From Chitinophaga nivalis (GTDB taxonomy: Bacteria; Bacteroidota; Bacteroidia; Chitinophagales; Chitinophagaceae), in contig NZ_JAPDNR010000001.1 in the NCBI RefSeq assembly GCF_025989125.1, forward strand, positions 1,160,301 through 1,224,300: DNA of 64,000 bases, written 5' to 3'. The notes below the pieces were generated by a model. It had not been told where the DNA came from. It ran no database searches and saw only the letters and a list, made by a program, of their open reading frames with translations. Below, piece after piece: positions 17,001 through 24,802 of the stretch; positions within the stretch are counted from its first letter, which is position 1; each line of letters begins with the position of its first letter. A program made the position numbers and the translations under genes.

Positions 17001-17470
17001 ATATCTTCCCCAAACAACTGTGTTTCCAGCATAATCCGGGCGATGCCCTGGCGTATCTGACGGTGTAGGTTTTCGTGGTTGCCATCAAAATATACGATCA
17101 TTTTATTACCCACCAGTTTGGTAACACCGCCGGTATTCTGCCAGTCGATACCAATACCGATGTTGGATTGCTTCATTTCTCCGAAGCTGTTATATACCAC
17201 AATATTAATACGCTGGCGGGGATTGGTTTCCATGAACTGCTCCAGCTGCGGTAATTCCTTTTCGGCTACCTGGGCCACATATTTACCTAATTCAAGCCCG
17301 TTTTGGCTAAAATAGGTATTAAAGTGGCGGCTTTGATAGTATCTCCATTTAAAATTCTTAAACTGCACTCGATTTTGTCCGAATTCTACTGTATTGGTTT
17401 GAGCCTGGGATACTATCGCTCCAAGTAATAGGGTACCGTGGAATAATAACCGGGTAATAAATCTGTTCAT
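14075..17470 (-). CDS. Secreted protease-like/beta-propeller/outer-membrane-barrel protein
   Basis: About 1131 residues when started at the ATG at 17470, which opens a signal peptide (MNRFITRLLFHGTLLLGAIV, ending near SQAQT). Residues about 25-260 look like a peptidase-MA/basic-secretory-type domain (INIVVYNSFGEM, FPKWFTDGFIAYAAEPW), but the HExxH zinc motif is not present. Residues about 280-520 carry WD40/PD40-like TolB propeller repeats (YPMMAWNPKGNRLAVIYEHE, DPSFAAFPGKSGIIYSSNR). The C-terminal ~450 residues resemble an Omp85/BamA-like surface-antigen barrel ending in FGMGVDF. This domain order occurs in Bacteroidota proteins of unknown role. The active-site loss suggests scaffolding or binding rather than proteolysis; this is inference. 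Confidence 0.82.
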   Translation of the reverse strand: MNRFITRLLFHGTLLLGAIVSQAQTNTVEFGQNRVQFKNFKWRYYQSRHFNTYFSQNGLELGKYVAQVAEKELPQLEQFMETNPRQRINIVVYNSFGEMKQSNIGIGIDWQNTGGVTKLVGNKMIVYFDGNHENLHRQIRQGIARIMLETQLFGEDIGEFAGNAVLIDFPKWFTDGFIAYAAEPWNARLDEELKSALLSGKYNSFNHLAYEKPLLAGQAFWYYVETKYGKDAVPYLMYISRINRGLKKGFEQVLNLTPKKTTQDFFVFYQRRFSEDNRRRKTSAKGRTIVAQEIGKADYFRFNPNPKNNSYAVVEFKKGVYRVQIQLGWNKPKVLLRSGVMQLANQLDPNYPMMAWNPKGNRLAVIYEHEGKTKLLVYDLITRTTLRQDLKQFDRVVDFKFMPIQENNLLLSAIKNGHTDIFTYSISNSKTDQITNDVYDDLDPSFAAFPGKSGIIYSSNRPSPKGRGSDTSLPNRPFNIFMVDNWNRSSEKQITQLTDLKYGDARLPMQYNTTHFTFVSDANGIRNRYAGFFKSQSAGVDSLFYVGADILHNPEKEELDSALAAYGAAAPDSVEAIAITSDSTYSFPISNYPYGILESRITGEKGEVSEVVGYADIKRLMKLKVDTTVLKKRNINARPTNFRKAEIHADSLRLGLPTFAAPVKDTTSHPNFFQNEFGNDPVDTTETVITLQDNNNSFFEKKKEEPVLKKSKLFPYKFKFASDYLTVQLDNSVLINRYQPYTGPPSGPIRLSDPINGLIRIGVSDLFEDLKFSGGFRIPSNLQGTEYFFTTSYLKKRFDYKFTYYRKVDKSQGFSVIGSPEVLPVKFITNLYQLEARYPFDQVRSLRLQVGYRTDRLVMQATRIETLKQPDFKESYALARLEYVYDNTINPAINIWNGTRYKIYGDVNSQLTNGGLNELFNPNSAAANGRFTYSMGVDIRHYKKIYRNFIWATRFSLDMSWGTRKLLYYLGGIDNWLNPQINANNPVDRTVNYAFQTLSENLRGYKQNARNGNNVMLLNTELRLPVFATFIDRPINSALLRNFQAVSFMDIGTAWTGKLSFKDANYGEYTDPGSGVVTRIKEGFLGPFIGGYGFGARTTIAGYFLRVDAGWPAMGFFKGSPIWYFGMGVDF

Positions 17471-17529
17471 ACAGAAAGTATTGATAATATTGTGATCTTT
17501 TAAAATTACCGTAAAAAAATCGGGTAGCA

Positions 17530-18171
17530 ATGATTGAAATACAACAATTCACTTTCGGGCCCCTACAGGAAAACACTTTTCTTCTTATTAACGGAAAAAA
17601 GGATTGTATAATTATAGACCCGGGATGTTATTTTCAGAACGAAAGAAATGAATTATTGCAATATATACAAACCGGCGGGTTAAATGTTATAAGATTATTG
17701 AATACGCATTGCCATTTCGATCACATATTTGGCAACAAGCTGGTATCCGATACTTATAAGGTGCGTCCGGAATACCACGAAGCAGAGCAGGTGGTGCTGG
17801 ACCGTTCGCAGCAGGTGGGGGTGATGTATAATCTGCCATTTGATCCTTCGCCGGTAGCAGGCCGTCACCTGGTGCCGGGGGAAAAGATCCTTTTCGGTGA
17901 AGATGAGCTGGTGGTGTTGTTTACACCTGGCCACTCTCCGGGGAGTGTGTCTTTTTATTGCGCCAGCCAGCAGTTTGTGATTGGCGGCGACGTGTTGTTC
18001 TTTAAGAGCGTAGGCAGAACCGATTTGCCGGGAGGAGACACGGATACGCTGCTACGTAGTATCCGGGAACAGCTGTTTGTGCTGCCGGATGAGGTAAGGG
18101 TATACCCGGGCCATGGTCCTTCCACTACTATCGGCTTTGAAAAACAGCACAATCCTTTTCTGGAGGACTAA
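17530..18171 (+). CDS. MBL-fold metallo-hydrolase (glyoxalase II-like)
   Basis: A 213-residue metallo-beta-lactamase-fold hydrolase, cytoplasmic. The zinc motif THCHFDH is at about residues 59-65 (His60, His62, Asp64, His65). Further ligands sit in FTPGHSPGS (His about 137), GGDVLF (Asp about 156) and YPGHGP (His about 196). The length and the absence of a C-terminal glutathione-binding domain match short glyoxalase-II-like hydrolases rather than true GloB. The exact substrate is unknown. It starts 59 bases from the divergent barrel gene and is followed within five bases by a strong palindromic terminator. Confidence 0.92.
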   Translation: MIEIQQFTFGPLQENTFLLINGKKDCIIIDPGCYFQNERNELLQYIQTGGLNVIRLLNTHCHFDHIFGNKLVSDTYKVRPEYHEAEQVVLDRSQQVGVMYNLPFDPSPVAGRHLVPGEKILFGEDELVVLFTPGHSPGSVSFYCASQQFVIGGDVLFFKSVGRTDLPGGDTDTLLRSIREQLFVLPDEVRVYPGHGPSTTIGFEKQHNPFLED

Positions 18172-18175
18172 TAAC

Positions 18176-18212
18176 GTTTTTCCGGTATGCCGCTGCGGCA
18201 TACCGGAAAAAC
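18176..18212. terminator. Palindromic bidirectional terminator
   Basis: Perfect 18-bp arms (GTTTTTCCGGTATGCCGC at 18176-18193; complement at 18195-18212) around one central base. It fills the 45-base gap between convergent genes. Confidence 0.88.
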
Positions 18213-18216
18213 AAAC

Positions 18217-19749
18217 CTATCGGATAAACTTCCCAATCACGGGCAGCCGGGCAAATTCTTTCTTCTCCATACGGAATATAAACCAGCCATAGGCCGCAAA
18301 CAGCAACGTGGCCACTGCAAACGGAAGGGGTTTCAATGCATAGATATCCTTCGGCGACAATAGGTTGGCATTGAGCCAGTTGAATACATAGTAAATAATA
18401 ACGGCCAGGCCTATATAGGTAATCAGTTTAGGCAGATGGTAGGGTACCGGGTAGTATTTTTGTCCCAGTACATAACAAATCACCATCTGAATAAAGTAGC
18501 ATACCATGGTGGCCAGTGCGGCACCATAATACCCCATTACCGGAATCCACCACCAGTTCAGCAGAAAAGCCAGGAATGCAGTAATGATGGTAATGATGGC
18601 ACCTGTGCGGGTGCGGTCTGTGAGTTTGAACCAGATAGTGAGGTTGTAATAGATCCCCAGGAACATATTGGCCAGCAGCAATACGGGTACGATCCGCATC
18701 CCTTCATAGTAAAAAGGCACCCGCAGGAATATTTTCCAGATACTTAGATACAGGCTTACGAAAAGGAACATGAAACAAAGCATGATCACGAATAACTTCA
18801 TGATCCGGGCATACATTTTTTGCGGATTGCCGCTTTCTGCCTGTTTAAAGAAGAAAGGTTCGGCGCCTAACCGGAACGCCTGTATGAACATGGTGATGAG
18901 GATCGCCAGTTTGTAGTTGGCACTGTACAGGGCAATGACTTCTTTTTTGGCTTCCATGTTGTTGCCAGGCAGAAACTGCGGCAGAAACCAGGCCCTGTCG
19001 AAGGTTTCATTGACCATACCGGCCATTCCCACTACAATCAGCGGCAAGGCATAGTGCACCATTTTTTTCCAGAGAGCGGCGTCAAACCGCCATTCGATGT
19101 TGCGGATTTGCGGCAGGAACAGTAAGAGTGTAACGGCGCTGCCCAGCATATTACTGAGGTAGATGTAGCCCGTCTGATCGCTGCCGCTTTGCAGATCAGG
19201 TACCCAATGATGGCCTGAGGCATATAACTTCGGACATATTACCAGAAAGAAGACATTAAAAAAGATAGTGGTTACGATACCGGCTATACGAATTACCGCA
19301 TACCGGACCGGCCGTCCTTCCAGCCGCAGTTGTGCAAAAGGAATCGCTGTGAGGGCATCAAAAGCCATCAGGAACACCACATACGTATAAAAGGCCGGAT
19401 GTCCGTTGAGCCCGGCCAGCTTGCCGGCATAGGAGTCAATGACAGGTTCCCGCAGTAGTAACAACAGTATCGTGATACTGATGGTGGATATCAGCAGGGA
19501 AATGGTGGAAGTACCCAGCACATGTGCCTTGTTTTCTTTTTTCGCAAAACGGAAAAAAGCGGTTTCCATACCATAGGTGAGTACAATGTTGGCAAACGGA
19601 ATATAGGCATATACGTTAGACATCTCACCAAAAGATGCCCGCGTAAGGATACCCAGATAAAATGGGGTCAGAAAATAATTGAGCAACTTACTCACAATAT
19701 TACTCAGGCCGTAATATACTGTTTGTCCTGCCAGTTGTTTGATACTCAA
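18217..19749 (-). CDS. Oligosaccharide flippase / polysaccharide biosynthesis protein (MVF superfamily)
   Basis: About 510 residues with 12-14 predicted membrane helices. The opening SIKQLAGQTVYYGLSNIVSKLLNYFLTPFY is the typical N-terminus of Wzx-like flippases in Bacteroidota, which move lipid-linked sugars across the inner membrane. The frame is open to 19818, but the first ~23 residues look unlike the family, so I place the start at TTG 19749; ATG 19797 is the alternative. Internal landmarks are the ETAFFRFA segment and AFRLGAEPFFFKQAE. No glycosyltransferase cluster surrounds it, so the sugar cargo is unknown. Confidence 0.87.
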   Translation of the reverse strand: MSIKQLAGQTVYYGLSNIVSKLLNYFLTPFYLGILTRASFGEMSNVYAYIPFANIVLTYGMETAFFRFAKKENKAHVLGTSTISLLISTISITILLLLLREPVIDSYAGKLAGLNGHPAFYTYVVFLMAFDALTAIPFAQLRLEGRPVRYAVIRIAGIVTTIFFNVFFLVICPKLYASGHHWVPDLQSGSDQTGYIYLSNMLGSAVTLLLFLPQIRNIEWRFDAALWKKMVHYALPLIVVGMAGMVNETFDRAWFLPQFLPGNNMEAKKEVIALYSANYKLAILITMFIQAFRLGAEPFFFKQAESGNPQKMYARIMKLFVIMLCFMFLFVSLYLSIWKIFLRVPFYYEGMRIVPVLLLANMFLGIYYNLTIWFKLTDRTRTGAIITIITAFLAFLLNWWWIPVMGYYGAALATMVCYFIQMVICYVLGQKYYPVPYHLPKLITYIGLAVIIYYVFNWLNANLLSPKDIYALKPLPFAVATLLFAAYGWFIFRMEKKEFARLPVIGKFIR

Positions 19750-19856
19750 TATTGTATGTTTTAATGCAATGATAAATGACGAAGGTCGGATATACATCGG
19801 TACAACAGCGAAAAACATATCCCATACAGGAAGTGTTTCCGGATGATGGCCGTGCG

Positions 19857-20258
19857 CTATTCAAAAAATCCGTTTCTCCGTTGCTGTTTCTTATCAGATA
19901 ACCGCTTTTTAAACTGAATGCGTTTTTCCACCACGGCCTTGGAAGGTTTGGTGGGTACGCGTTTTTTACGGGGAATGAGCGCTTTGTTGATCAGGTCATT
20001 CATTTTATAGATCACTTCCTGCTTGTTGCCCAGCTGGGTGCGGGCGGTTTGTGATTTCACCAGCAGCATGCCGTCGGCATTGATGCGGTTGGCCAGTTTT
20101 TCTGTCAATATGGTTTTTTGCGCCGCAGTGAGCAGGCCGGATGCCATGATGTTAAAATACCCCTCTACCATAGTCTCCACTTTGTTCACATTCTGTCCGC
20201 CGCTGCCTCCGCTGCGGGCGGTACGAAAAGTGAGTTCGGTGGTGATGTCAATATTCAT
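19857..20258 (-). CDS. arfB: Ribosome-rescue peptidyl-tRNA hydrolase ArfB
   Basis: A 133-residue protein with the catalytic release-factor motif GGQ in RSGGSGGQNVNKVETMVEG (about residues 16-34). It ends in a lysine- and arginine-rich tail (PRKKRVPTKPSK, KKRLSDKKQQRRN) that in ArfB inserts into the empty mRNA channel of stalled ribosomes. The protein is too short for RF1/RF2 and lacks the stop-codon-recognition domain, which supports ArfB. It acts on ribosomes stalled at the end of non-stop mRNAs. The gene is monocistronic or follows an unseen promoter in the 202-base gap to dtd. Confidence 0.95.
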   Translation of the reverse strand: MNIDITTELTFRTARSGGSGGQNVNKVETMVEGYFNIMASGLLTAAQKTILTEKLANRINADGMLLVKSQTARTQLGNKQEVIYKMNDLINKALIPRKKRVPTKPSKAVVEKRIQFKKRLSDKKQQRRNGFFE

Positions 20259-20460
20259 CGTATATTTATTTTGTTAATATTTGTGAGTTGGTTCGGGAAG
20301 CAATTTATTAAAACTGCCGTTAAAACCCTTATCCTATATTCTGCCGGTCGGATATTACCCGTGAAACCTTTGTAACCCCTCTCCCGCTCTCCGGTAAAAA
20401 GGAAGCCCGCCGAATCGGCTGATTTCCTTAATTTTCGCCGGCAAAAATGATTTATACTAT

Positions 20461-20913
20461 ATGAGGGCGGTTATACAACGTGTTACACACGCATCTGTTA
20501 CAGTAGATGGTGCTGTTACGGGAGCTATTCAACAGGGATTGTTGATATTGCTGGGCATCGAGGATGCCGACACCCAGGAAGACATTACCTGGCTTAGCAG
20601 TAAAATTGTTAACCTGCGCATCTTCAACGATGATGCAGGTGTGATGAATGTATCGGTGAAAGAAATACATGGGGATATCCTGCTGGTAAGCCAGTTTACC
20701 CTGCATGCAGCCGTGAAAAAAGGCAACCGGCCTTCGTATATCCGTGCGAGTAAACCGGAGGTGGCCATTCCGCTCTATGAAAAAATGACTGCACAATTGG
20801 AACAGGATTTGGGGACCCCTATTCAAAGAGGGATCTTTGGCGCAGATATGAAAGTGGCGTTGCTCAACGACGGTCCGGTTACCATCCTGATTGATACCCA
20901 GCACCGGGAATAG
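20461..20913 (+). CDS. dtd: D-aminoacyl-tRNA deacylase
   Basis: A 150-residue DTD enzyme that removes D-amino acids mis-attached to tRNA. The N-terminus MRAVIQRV, the active-site motif SQFTL (about residues 79-83) and the cross-subunit motif NDGPVTI (about residues 137-143; the Gly-Pro that gives chiral selectivity) are all present. The length is normal. It is preceded by a 202-base gap with AT-rich sequence and followed 52 bases later by the MazG-like gene on the same strand. Confidence 0.97.
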   Translation: MRAVIQRVTHASVTVDGAVTGAIQQGLLILLGIEDADTQEDITWLSSKIVNLRIFNDDAGVMNVSVKEIHGDILLVSQFTLHAAVKKGNRPSYIRASKPEVAIPLYEKMTAQLEQDLGTPIQRGIFGADMKVALLNDGPVTILIDTQHRE

Positions 20914-20965
20914 TGGAAACGGTTATCTTCCAATCTGTTATCTTTAGTATCTTAAAAAAATATCC

Positions 20966-21292
20966 ATGACAATCAAAGAAGCGCAGGAAAAAATTGACAA
21001 CTGGATCAATACCACCGGTGTCCGCTATTTCAGTGAGCTGACAAATATGGCGATCCTGACGGAAGAAGTAGGAGAAGTAGCACGCGTGATGGCCCGCAAA
21101 TACGGAGATCAGTCTTCAAAGGAAAGTGATACCAACAAACAGCTGGCAGATGAGCTGGCGGATGTCATGTGGGTGCTTTTGTGTATTGCCAATCAAACCG
21201 GCATTGATATGACGGTAGCGCTGGAGAAGAATTTCGACAAGAAGAATATTCGGGATGCACATCGCCACCAACAGAACCCCAAATTAAAATAG
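20966..21292 (+). CDS. MazG-like nucleotide pyrophosphohydrolase
   Basis: A 108-residue all-alpha NTP pyrophosphohydrolase of the short MazG-like group. The magnesium-binding acidic motifs are present: EEVGEVA (about residues 31-37) and DELADVMW (about residues 60-67), followed by the usual TGIDMTVALEKNFDKK. Such enzymes hydrolyse nucleoside triphosphates to monophosphates and pyrophosphate, and are thought to clean the nucleotide pool; the substrate here is unknown. A -7-like TATCTTTA lies just upstream. The gene sits between dtd and yihY on the same strand. Confidence 0.93.
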   Translation: MTIKEAQEKIDNWINTTGVRYFSELTNMAILTEEVGEVARVMARKYGDQSSKESDTNKQLADELADVMWVLLCIANQTGIDMTVALEKNFDKKNIRDAHRHQQNPKLK

Positions 21293-21338
21293 CCCCTGCC
21301 GCAGGAAACGGCGTTGCGGCTTTATAAAAACAACTGTT

Positions 21339-22283
21339 ATGCAAAAAACCGGAACGATTAAAATGCTCTGGCAGGTATTAAAACAATCTGTCAGTGATTT
21401 TTTTGAAGATAAGGTGCTGAAACTAAGTGCAGCACTGGCCTATTATACTATTTTTTCGGTGGCGCCCATGCTGATCATCATCATTTTCCTGTGTGATCTT
21501 TTCCTGGGAAAAGAGGCGGTGGAAGGCAGTATCTATGGGCAGATCAGCGGTCTGGTAGGAGATGCTGCCGCGCTGCAGATTCAGGCCATGATTAAAAACG
21601 CAACCCTCTCCAATGATATGACCTGGGCTACTGCAGTAGGGTTTATTACCCTGATCATTGGTGCTACCGGGGTGTTTGCGGAAATACAGGATTCCATTAA
21701 TTACATCTGGCGCCTGAAATCCAAGCCCAAGAAAAATAGTTTGCTCCGGATGTTGCTGAACCGGCTGCTTTCTTTTTCCCTGGTGGTGAGCATGGGCTTT
21801 ATTTTGTTGGTATCGCTGGCTATCAATGGGCTGGTGGAGCTTTTCAAAGTATTACTCACTAAAATGATTCCGGAGAAAGTTACCTCTACCCTCCTGTTCT
21901 ATGTGGCCGATTTTGTGGTGCCTTTTATTGTAATCGCCACACTTTTTGCCATTATCTTTAAAGTACTGCCGGATGCGCGTATCAAGTGGAAAGATGTACG
22001 GGTGGGAGCTTTCGCTACGGCTATTCTCTTTATGATCGGTAAGTTCGCTATCGGATATTACCTGGGCGCCAGCAAGGTCAGTTCTACTTATGGTGCGGCA
22101 GGCTCTATTGTGATTATCCTGCTCTGGGTATATTATTCAGCAGCCATCCTGTATTTCGGGGCCGTATTTACCCGGGTATATGTACAACACTTCGGCAAGC
22201 AAATCTATCCGAATGATTATGCGGTATGGATTAAGCAGGTGGAAGTGCCACATGAAGCCGAAGAACGGGTGGAAGAAGGATAG
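21339..22283 (+). CDS. YihY/BrkB-family inner membrane protein
   Basis: A 314-residue polytopic membrane protein of the YihY/virulence factor BrkB family. About six hydrophobic helices are visible. The family signature KLSAALAYYTIFSVAPML occurs near residue 27, and the segment GATGVFAEIQDSINYIWR follows around residue 107. The C-terminal part contains SSTYGAAGSIVIILLWVYYSAAILYFGA, also conserved. The family was once mistaken for RNase BN; its function is not established. It starts 46 bases after the MazG-like gene. Confidence 0.95.
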   Translation: MQKTGTIKMLWQVLKQSVSDFFEDKVLKLSAALAYYTIFSVAPMLIIIIFLCDLFLGKEAVEGSIYGQISGLVGDAAALQIQAMIKNATLSNDMTWATAVGFITLIIGATGVFAEIQDSINYIWRLKSKPKKNSLLRMLLNRLLSFSLVVSMGFILLVSLAINGLVELFKVLLTKMIPEKVTSTLLFYVADFVVPFIVIATLFAIIFKVLPDARIKWKDVRVGAFATAILFMIGKFAIGYYLGASKVSSTYGAAGSIVIILLWVYYSAAILYFGAVFTRVYVQHFGKQIYPNDYAVWIKQVEVPHEAEERVEEG

Positions 22284-22349
22284 TACATTTGTCTATCAGT
22301 TCCCTATAGATTATAAAATAATTACATCCATATTTTCAAATTAGGCCTT

Positions 22350-22357
22350 TATCTTTG
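22350..22357 (+). promoter_or_regulatory. glyS promoter -7 element (TATCTTTG)
   Basis: TATCTTTG is an exact TAnnTTTG match ending only seven bases before the glyS ATG (22365). Initiation at the usual distance would give a leaderless or nearly leaderless mRNA. Confidence 0.68.
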
Positions 22358-22364
22358 CGCCACT

Positions 22365-23792
22365 ATGTCTACAGATCAGAATACATTCCAGGCGATTATA
22401 TCGCATTGTAAAGAATATGGTTTTGTTTTTCAGTCCAGTGAAATCTATGATGGACTCAGTGCCGTATACGACTATGGTCAGTACGGGGCTGAATTGAAAA
22501 AGAACATCAAGGATTACTGGTGGAAAAGCATGACCCAACTGCACGAAAATATCGTGGGGATCGACGCGGCTATCTTTATGCATCCAACTACCTGGAAAGC
22601 ATCCGGCCACGTGGATAATTTCAGCGATCCGATGATCGATAACAAGGATAGCAATAAACGCTACCGGGTAGATCACCTCATTGAAGGGTATGCAGATACG
22701 CTGGAAGCAGCAGACAAAACAGCCCTGCTGGACCAGATGGAGTTACTCCTGAAAGAAAATGACCTGCCGGGATTAAAAACACTGATCGAAGAAAAAAAGA
22801 TAAAATGCGGTGTGAGTGGTACTGTCAACTGGACAGATGTACGTCAGTTCAACCTGATGTTCTCCACCCAGCTGGGTAGTGTTACAGATGAAGCCAGCGA
22901 AATATACCTGCGTCCGGAAACAGCCCAGGGGATTTTTGTGAACTTCCTGAATGTGCAGAAAACCGGCCGTATGAAAGTGCCGTTTGGTATTGCGCAAATC
23001 GGTAAAGCATTCCGGAATGAAATCGTAGCCCGTCAGTTTATTTTCCGCATGCGCGAATTTGAACAGATGGAAATGCAGTTCTTCATCCGCCCTGGCACCC
23101 AGAAAGAGTGGTATGAGAAATGGAAAGAAGAGCGTATGCAGTGGCACCTGAGCCTCGGTGTAGACCCGGCAAAATATCACTTCAAAGACCACGTGAAGCT
23201 GGCGCACTATGCAGATGCTGCCGTAGATATTGAATTTGAATTCCCGTTTGGTTTCAAGGAAGTAGAGGGTATTCACTCCCGTACCGACTTCGATCTGAAA
23301 CAACACCAGGAACACAGCAGAAAGAAAATACAGTATTTCGATACGGAAATCAACCAGAACTACGTGCCTTACGTGATAGAAACCTCTATCGGTCTGGATC
23401 GTATGTTCCTGCTCACGATCTGCAATGCTTATGCAGAGGAAGACCTGAGCACACCGGAAAAAGCAGACAGCCGTGTGGTACTGAAACTGCCTGCTAAACT
23501 GGCGCCGATTAAACTGGCTATTTTCCCGCTGACCAAAAAAGATGGCCTGCCGGAAATTGCCCGTGAACTGATGGACAGCTGTAAATCTGCTTTCTATTGT
23601 TTCTATGAAGAAAAAGATGCGATCGGAAGACGTTATCGCCGTCAGGATGCTATTGGTACGCCTTTCTGCGTAACCATCGATCATCAGACGAAAGAAGACG
23701 GTACTGTTACCATTCGTCACCGCGACAGCATGGAACAGGAACGTGTGCCGATGTCAACAATCAAACAACTGGTATTAGATAAAATCAGCTAA
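22365..23792 (+). CDS. glyS: Glycine--tRNA ligase (alpha2 type)
   Basis: A 475-residue class II aminoacyl-tRNA synthetase of the bacterial/eukaryal homodimeric type. Class II motifs are seen as motif 2 (GIAQIGKAFRNEIVARQFIFRMREFEQME, residues about 206-235) and motif 3 (ETSIGLDRMFL, about residues 340-350). ETAQGIFVNFLNV and the anticodon-binding C-terminal domain (APIKLAIFPLTKKDG, RYRRQDAIGTPFCVTID) complete it. It charges tRNA-Gly in the cytoplasm. A perfect -7 element lies immediately upstream and a strong hairpin follows the stop codon. Confidence 0.97.
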   Translation: MSTDQNTFQAIISHCKEYGFVFQSSEIYDGLSAVYDYGQYGAELKKNIKDYWWKSMTQLHENIVGIDAAIFMHPTTWKASGHVDNFSDPMIDNKDSNKRYRVDHLIEGYADTLEAADKTALLDQMELLLKENDLPGLKTLIEEKKIKCGVSGTVNWTDVRQFNLMFSTQLGSVTDEASEIYLRPETAQGIFVNFLNVQKTGRMKVPFGIAQIGKAFRNEIVARQFIFRMREFEQMEMQFFIRPGTQKEWYEKWKEERMQWHLSLGVDPAKYHFKDHVKLAHYADAAVDIEFEFPFGFKEVEGIHSRTDFDLKQHQEHSRKKIQYFDTEINQNYVPYVIETSIGLDRMFLLTICNAYAEEDLSTPEKADSRVVLKLPAKLAPIKLAIFPLTKKDGLPEIARELMDSCKSAFYCFYEEKDAIGRRYRRQDAIGTPFCVTIDHQTKEDGTVTIRHRDSMEQERVPMSTIKQLVLDKIS

Positions 23793-23802
23793 GAGATTAC
23801 CC

Positions 23803-23852
23803 GGGCTACGGCAGCCACAGGAAGTATATTCCTGGTTGCCGTGGCCCTTTTT
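23803..23852. terminator. Hairpin terminator between glyS and the reductase gene
   Basis: A long imperfect stem, GGGCTACGGCAGCCA-AGGAA paired with TTCCT-GGTTGCCGTGGCCC, runs into TTTTT on the plus strand. It serves glyS and probably also the convergent reductase gene, whose stop lies at 23854. Confidence 0.82.
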
Positions 23853-23853
23853 C

Positions 23854-24576
23854 TTACCCGTACAGCTCCAGGTGTATATCATGTCGGTCGTACCCCATGG
23901 CCACAATACGCTGCTTTGCCTCATCAATCATCGCTTTCCACCCACACAGAAAGAAGTTGGCCGGACGTTTGTCTGCCTGCAGCATCTCTTCGTAAATACT
24001 GTGCACATAACCTTTTTTGCCGGTCCAGCTTTCATCCCTGGATAAGGTAGGGATATAATGGAAATTGGGTAGCTCTTCCTGCAGCTGCCGCATTTCCGGC
24101 GCATATAACAGGTCTTTTTCATAACGGCACCCAAAGATCAGGTAAATCTGCTGGTGCGGTACGTTGTGCAAACGGATGTAATGTGCCATGGAACGGAAAG
24201 GGGCAATGCCTGTACCCGTGCATATCAGGAACAGCTCCCGGTCCAACGTTTCCGGCAATACGAAAACGCCCAGCGGACCGCGTACCTGTAATTCGCTCCC
24301 CTCCTTGATTTCAGTAAAAAGGTAGGTGCTGCCGACACCCCCTTCCAGCAATACAATTACCAGCTCTATTTCATTGGTGCCATTCGGATGGGAGGCAATG
24401 GAATAACTGCGCCAGCGTTTGTTTTTCTTTTCGTGGATAGGAAGGTCCAGTGTCACAAACTGGCCGGGTTTAAAGTCGAAGCGCTCCATATCAGGTATCC
24501 GTATCCAGAAGCGGCGGGTGTTGTACGTTTCATCAACCAGTTTGGTTACAATGCCGGTGTGCCATATCTCCTGCAT
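23854..24576 (-). CDS. Ferredoxin--NADP(+) reductase-type FAD oxidoreductase
   Basis: A 240-residue FNR-family flavoenzyme. The N-terminal FAD-binding barrel has the flavin motif RWRSYSIAS (about residues 55-63) after KPGQFVTLDL. The NAD(P)-binding domain has ICTGTGIAPFRSM (about residues 118-130), then IYLIFGCRYEKDLLY and FLCGWKAMIDEA near the C-terminus. The protein moves electrons between NADPH and a small redox protein; the partner is not encoded nearby. The sequence most resembles the bacterial Fpr type, but ferredoxin versus flavodoxin specificity cannot be read here. A 226-base gap with no visible gene separates it from divergent mfd. Confidence 0.9.
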   Translation of the reverse strand: MQEIWHTGIVTKLVDETYNTRRFWIRIPDMERFDFKPGQFVTLDLPIHEKKNKRWRSYSIASHPNGTNEIELVIVLLEGGVGSTYLFTEIKEGSELQVRGPLGVFVLPETLDRELFLICTGTGIAPFRSMAHYIRLHNVPHQQIYLIFGCRYEKDLLYAPEMRQLQEELPNFHYIPTLSRDESWTGKKGYVHSIYEEMLQADKRPANFFLCGWKAMIDEAKQRIVAMGYDRHDIHLELYG

Positions 24577-24786
24577 GGAAATTGAGTTTGGTCGTATTGA
24601 ATATAGTAAAAAAAAACGGGGATTTGTGGTTTCCGCCTTAAAGAAGTGACCACTGCCGGTATCTTGCGCAAGGGTGGTCGTATCACCACCGCCCGGATGG
24701 GGATAGCCTGCATAAAACCAAGAGGAGGATTAATCGCGTGATCGAAATTCCGGCAGTTGTCTCCCGCAAAATCAAGAAATCTTCTT

Positions 24787-24794
24787 TACCTTTG
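24787..24794 (+). promoter_or_regulatory. mfd promoter -7 element (TACCTTTG)
   Basis: TACCTTTG matches TAnnTTTG and ends eight bases before the mfd ATG, again implying an extremely short or absent leader. No convincing -33 element at normal spacing. Confidence 0.58.
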
Positions 24795-24802
24795 CATTCC
24801 TC

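Noticed and set aside
22773..23720. A 315-residue minus-strand frame opposite glyS
   Set aside because: Shadow frame; glyS motifs on the plus strand are unambiguous.
24577..24802. A riboswitch or small gene upstream of mfd
   Set aside because: The GC-rich hairpin-like segment GGTGGTCGTATCACCACC is short and no known riboswitch pattern is visible; the -7 element directly before mfd argues against a long leader.
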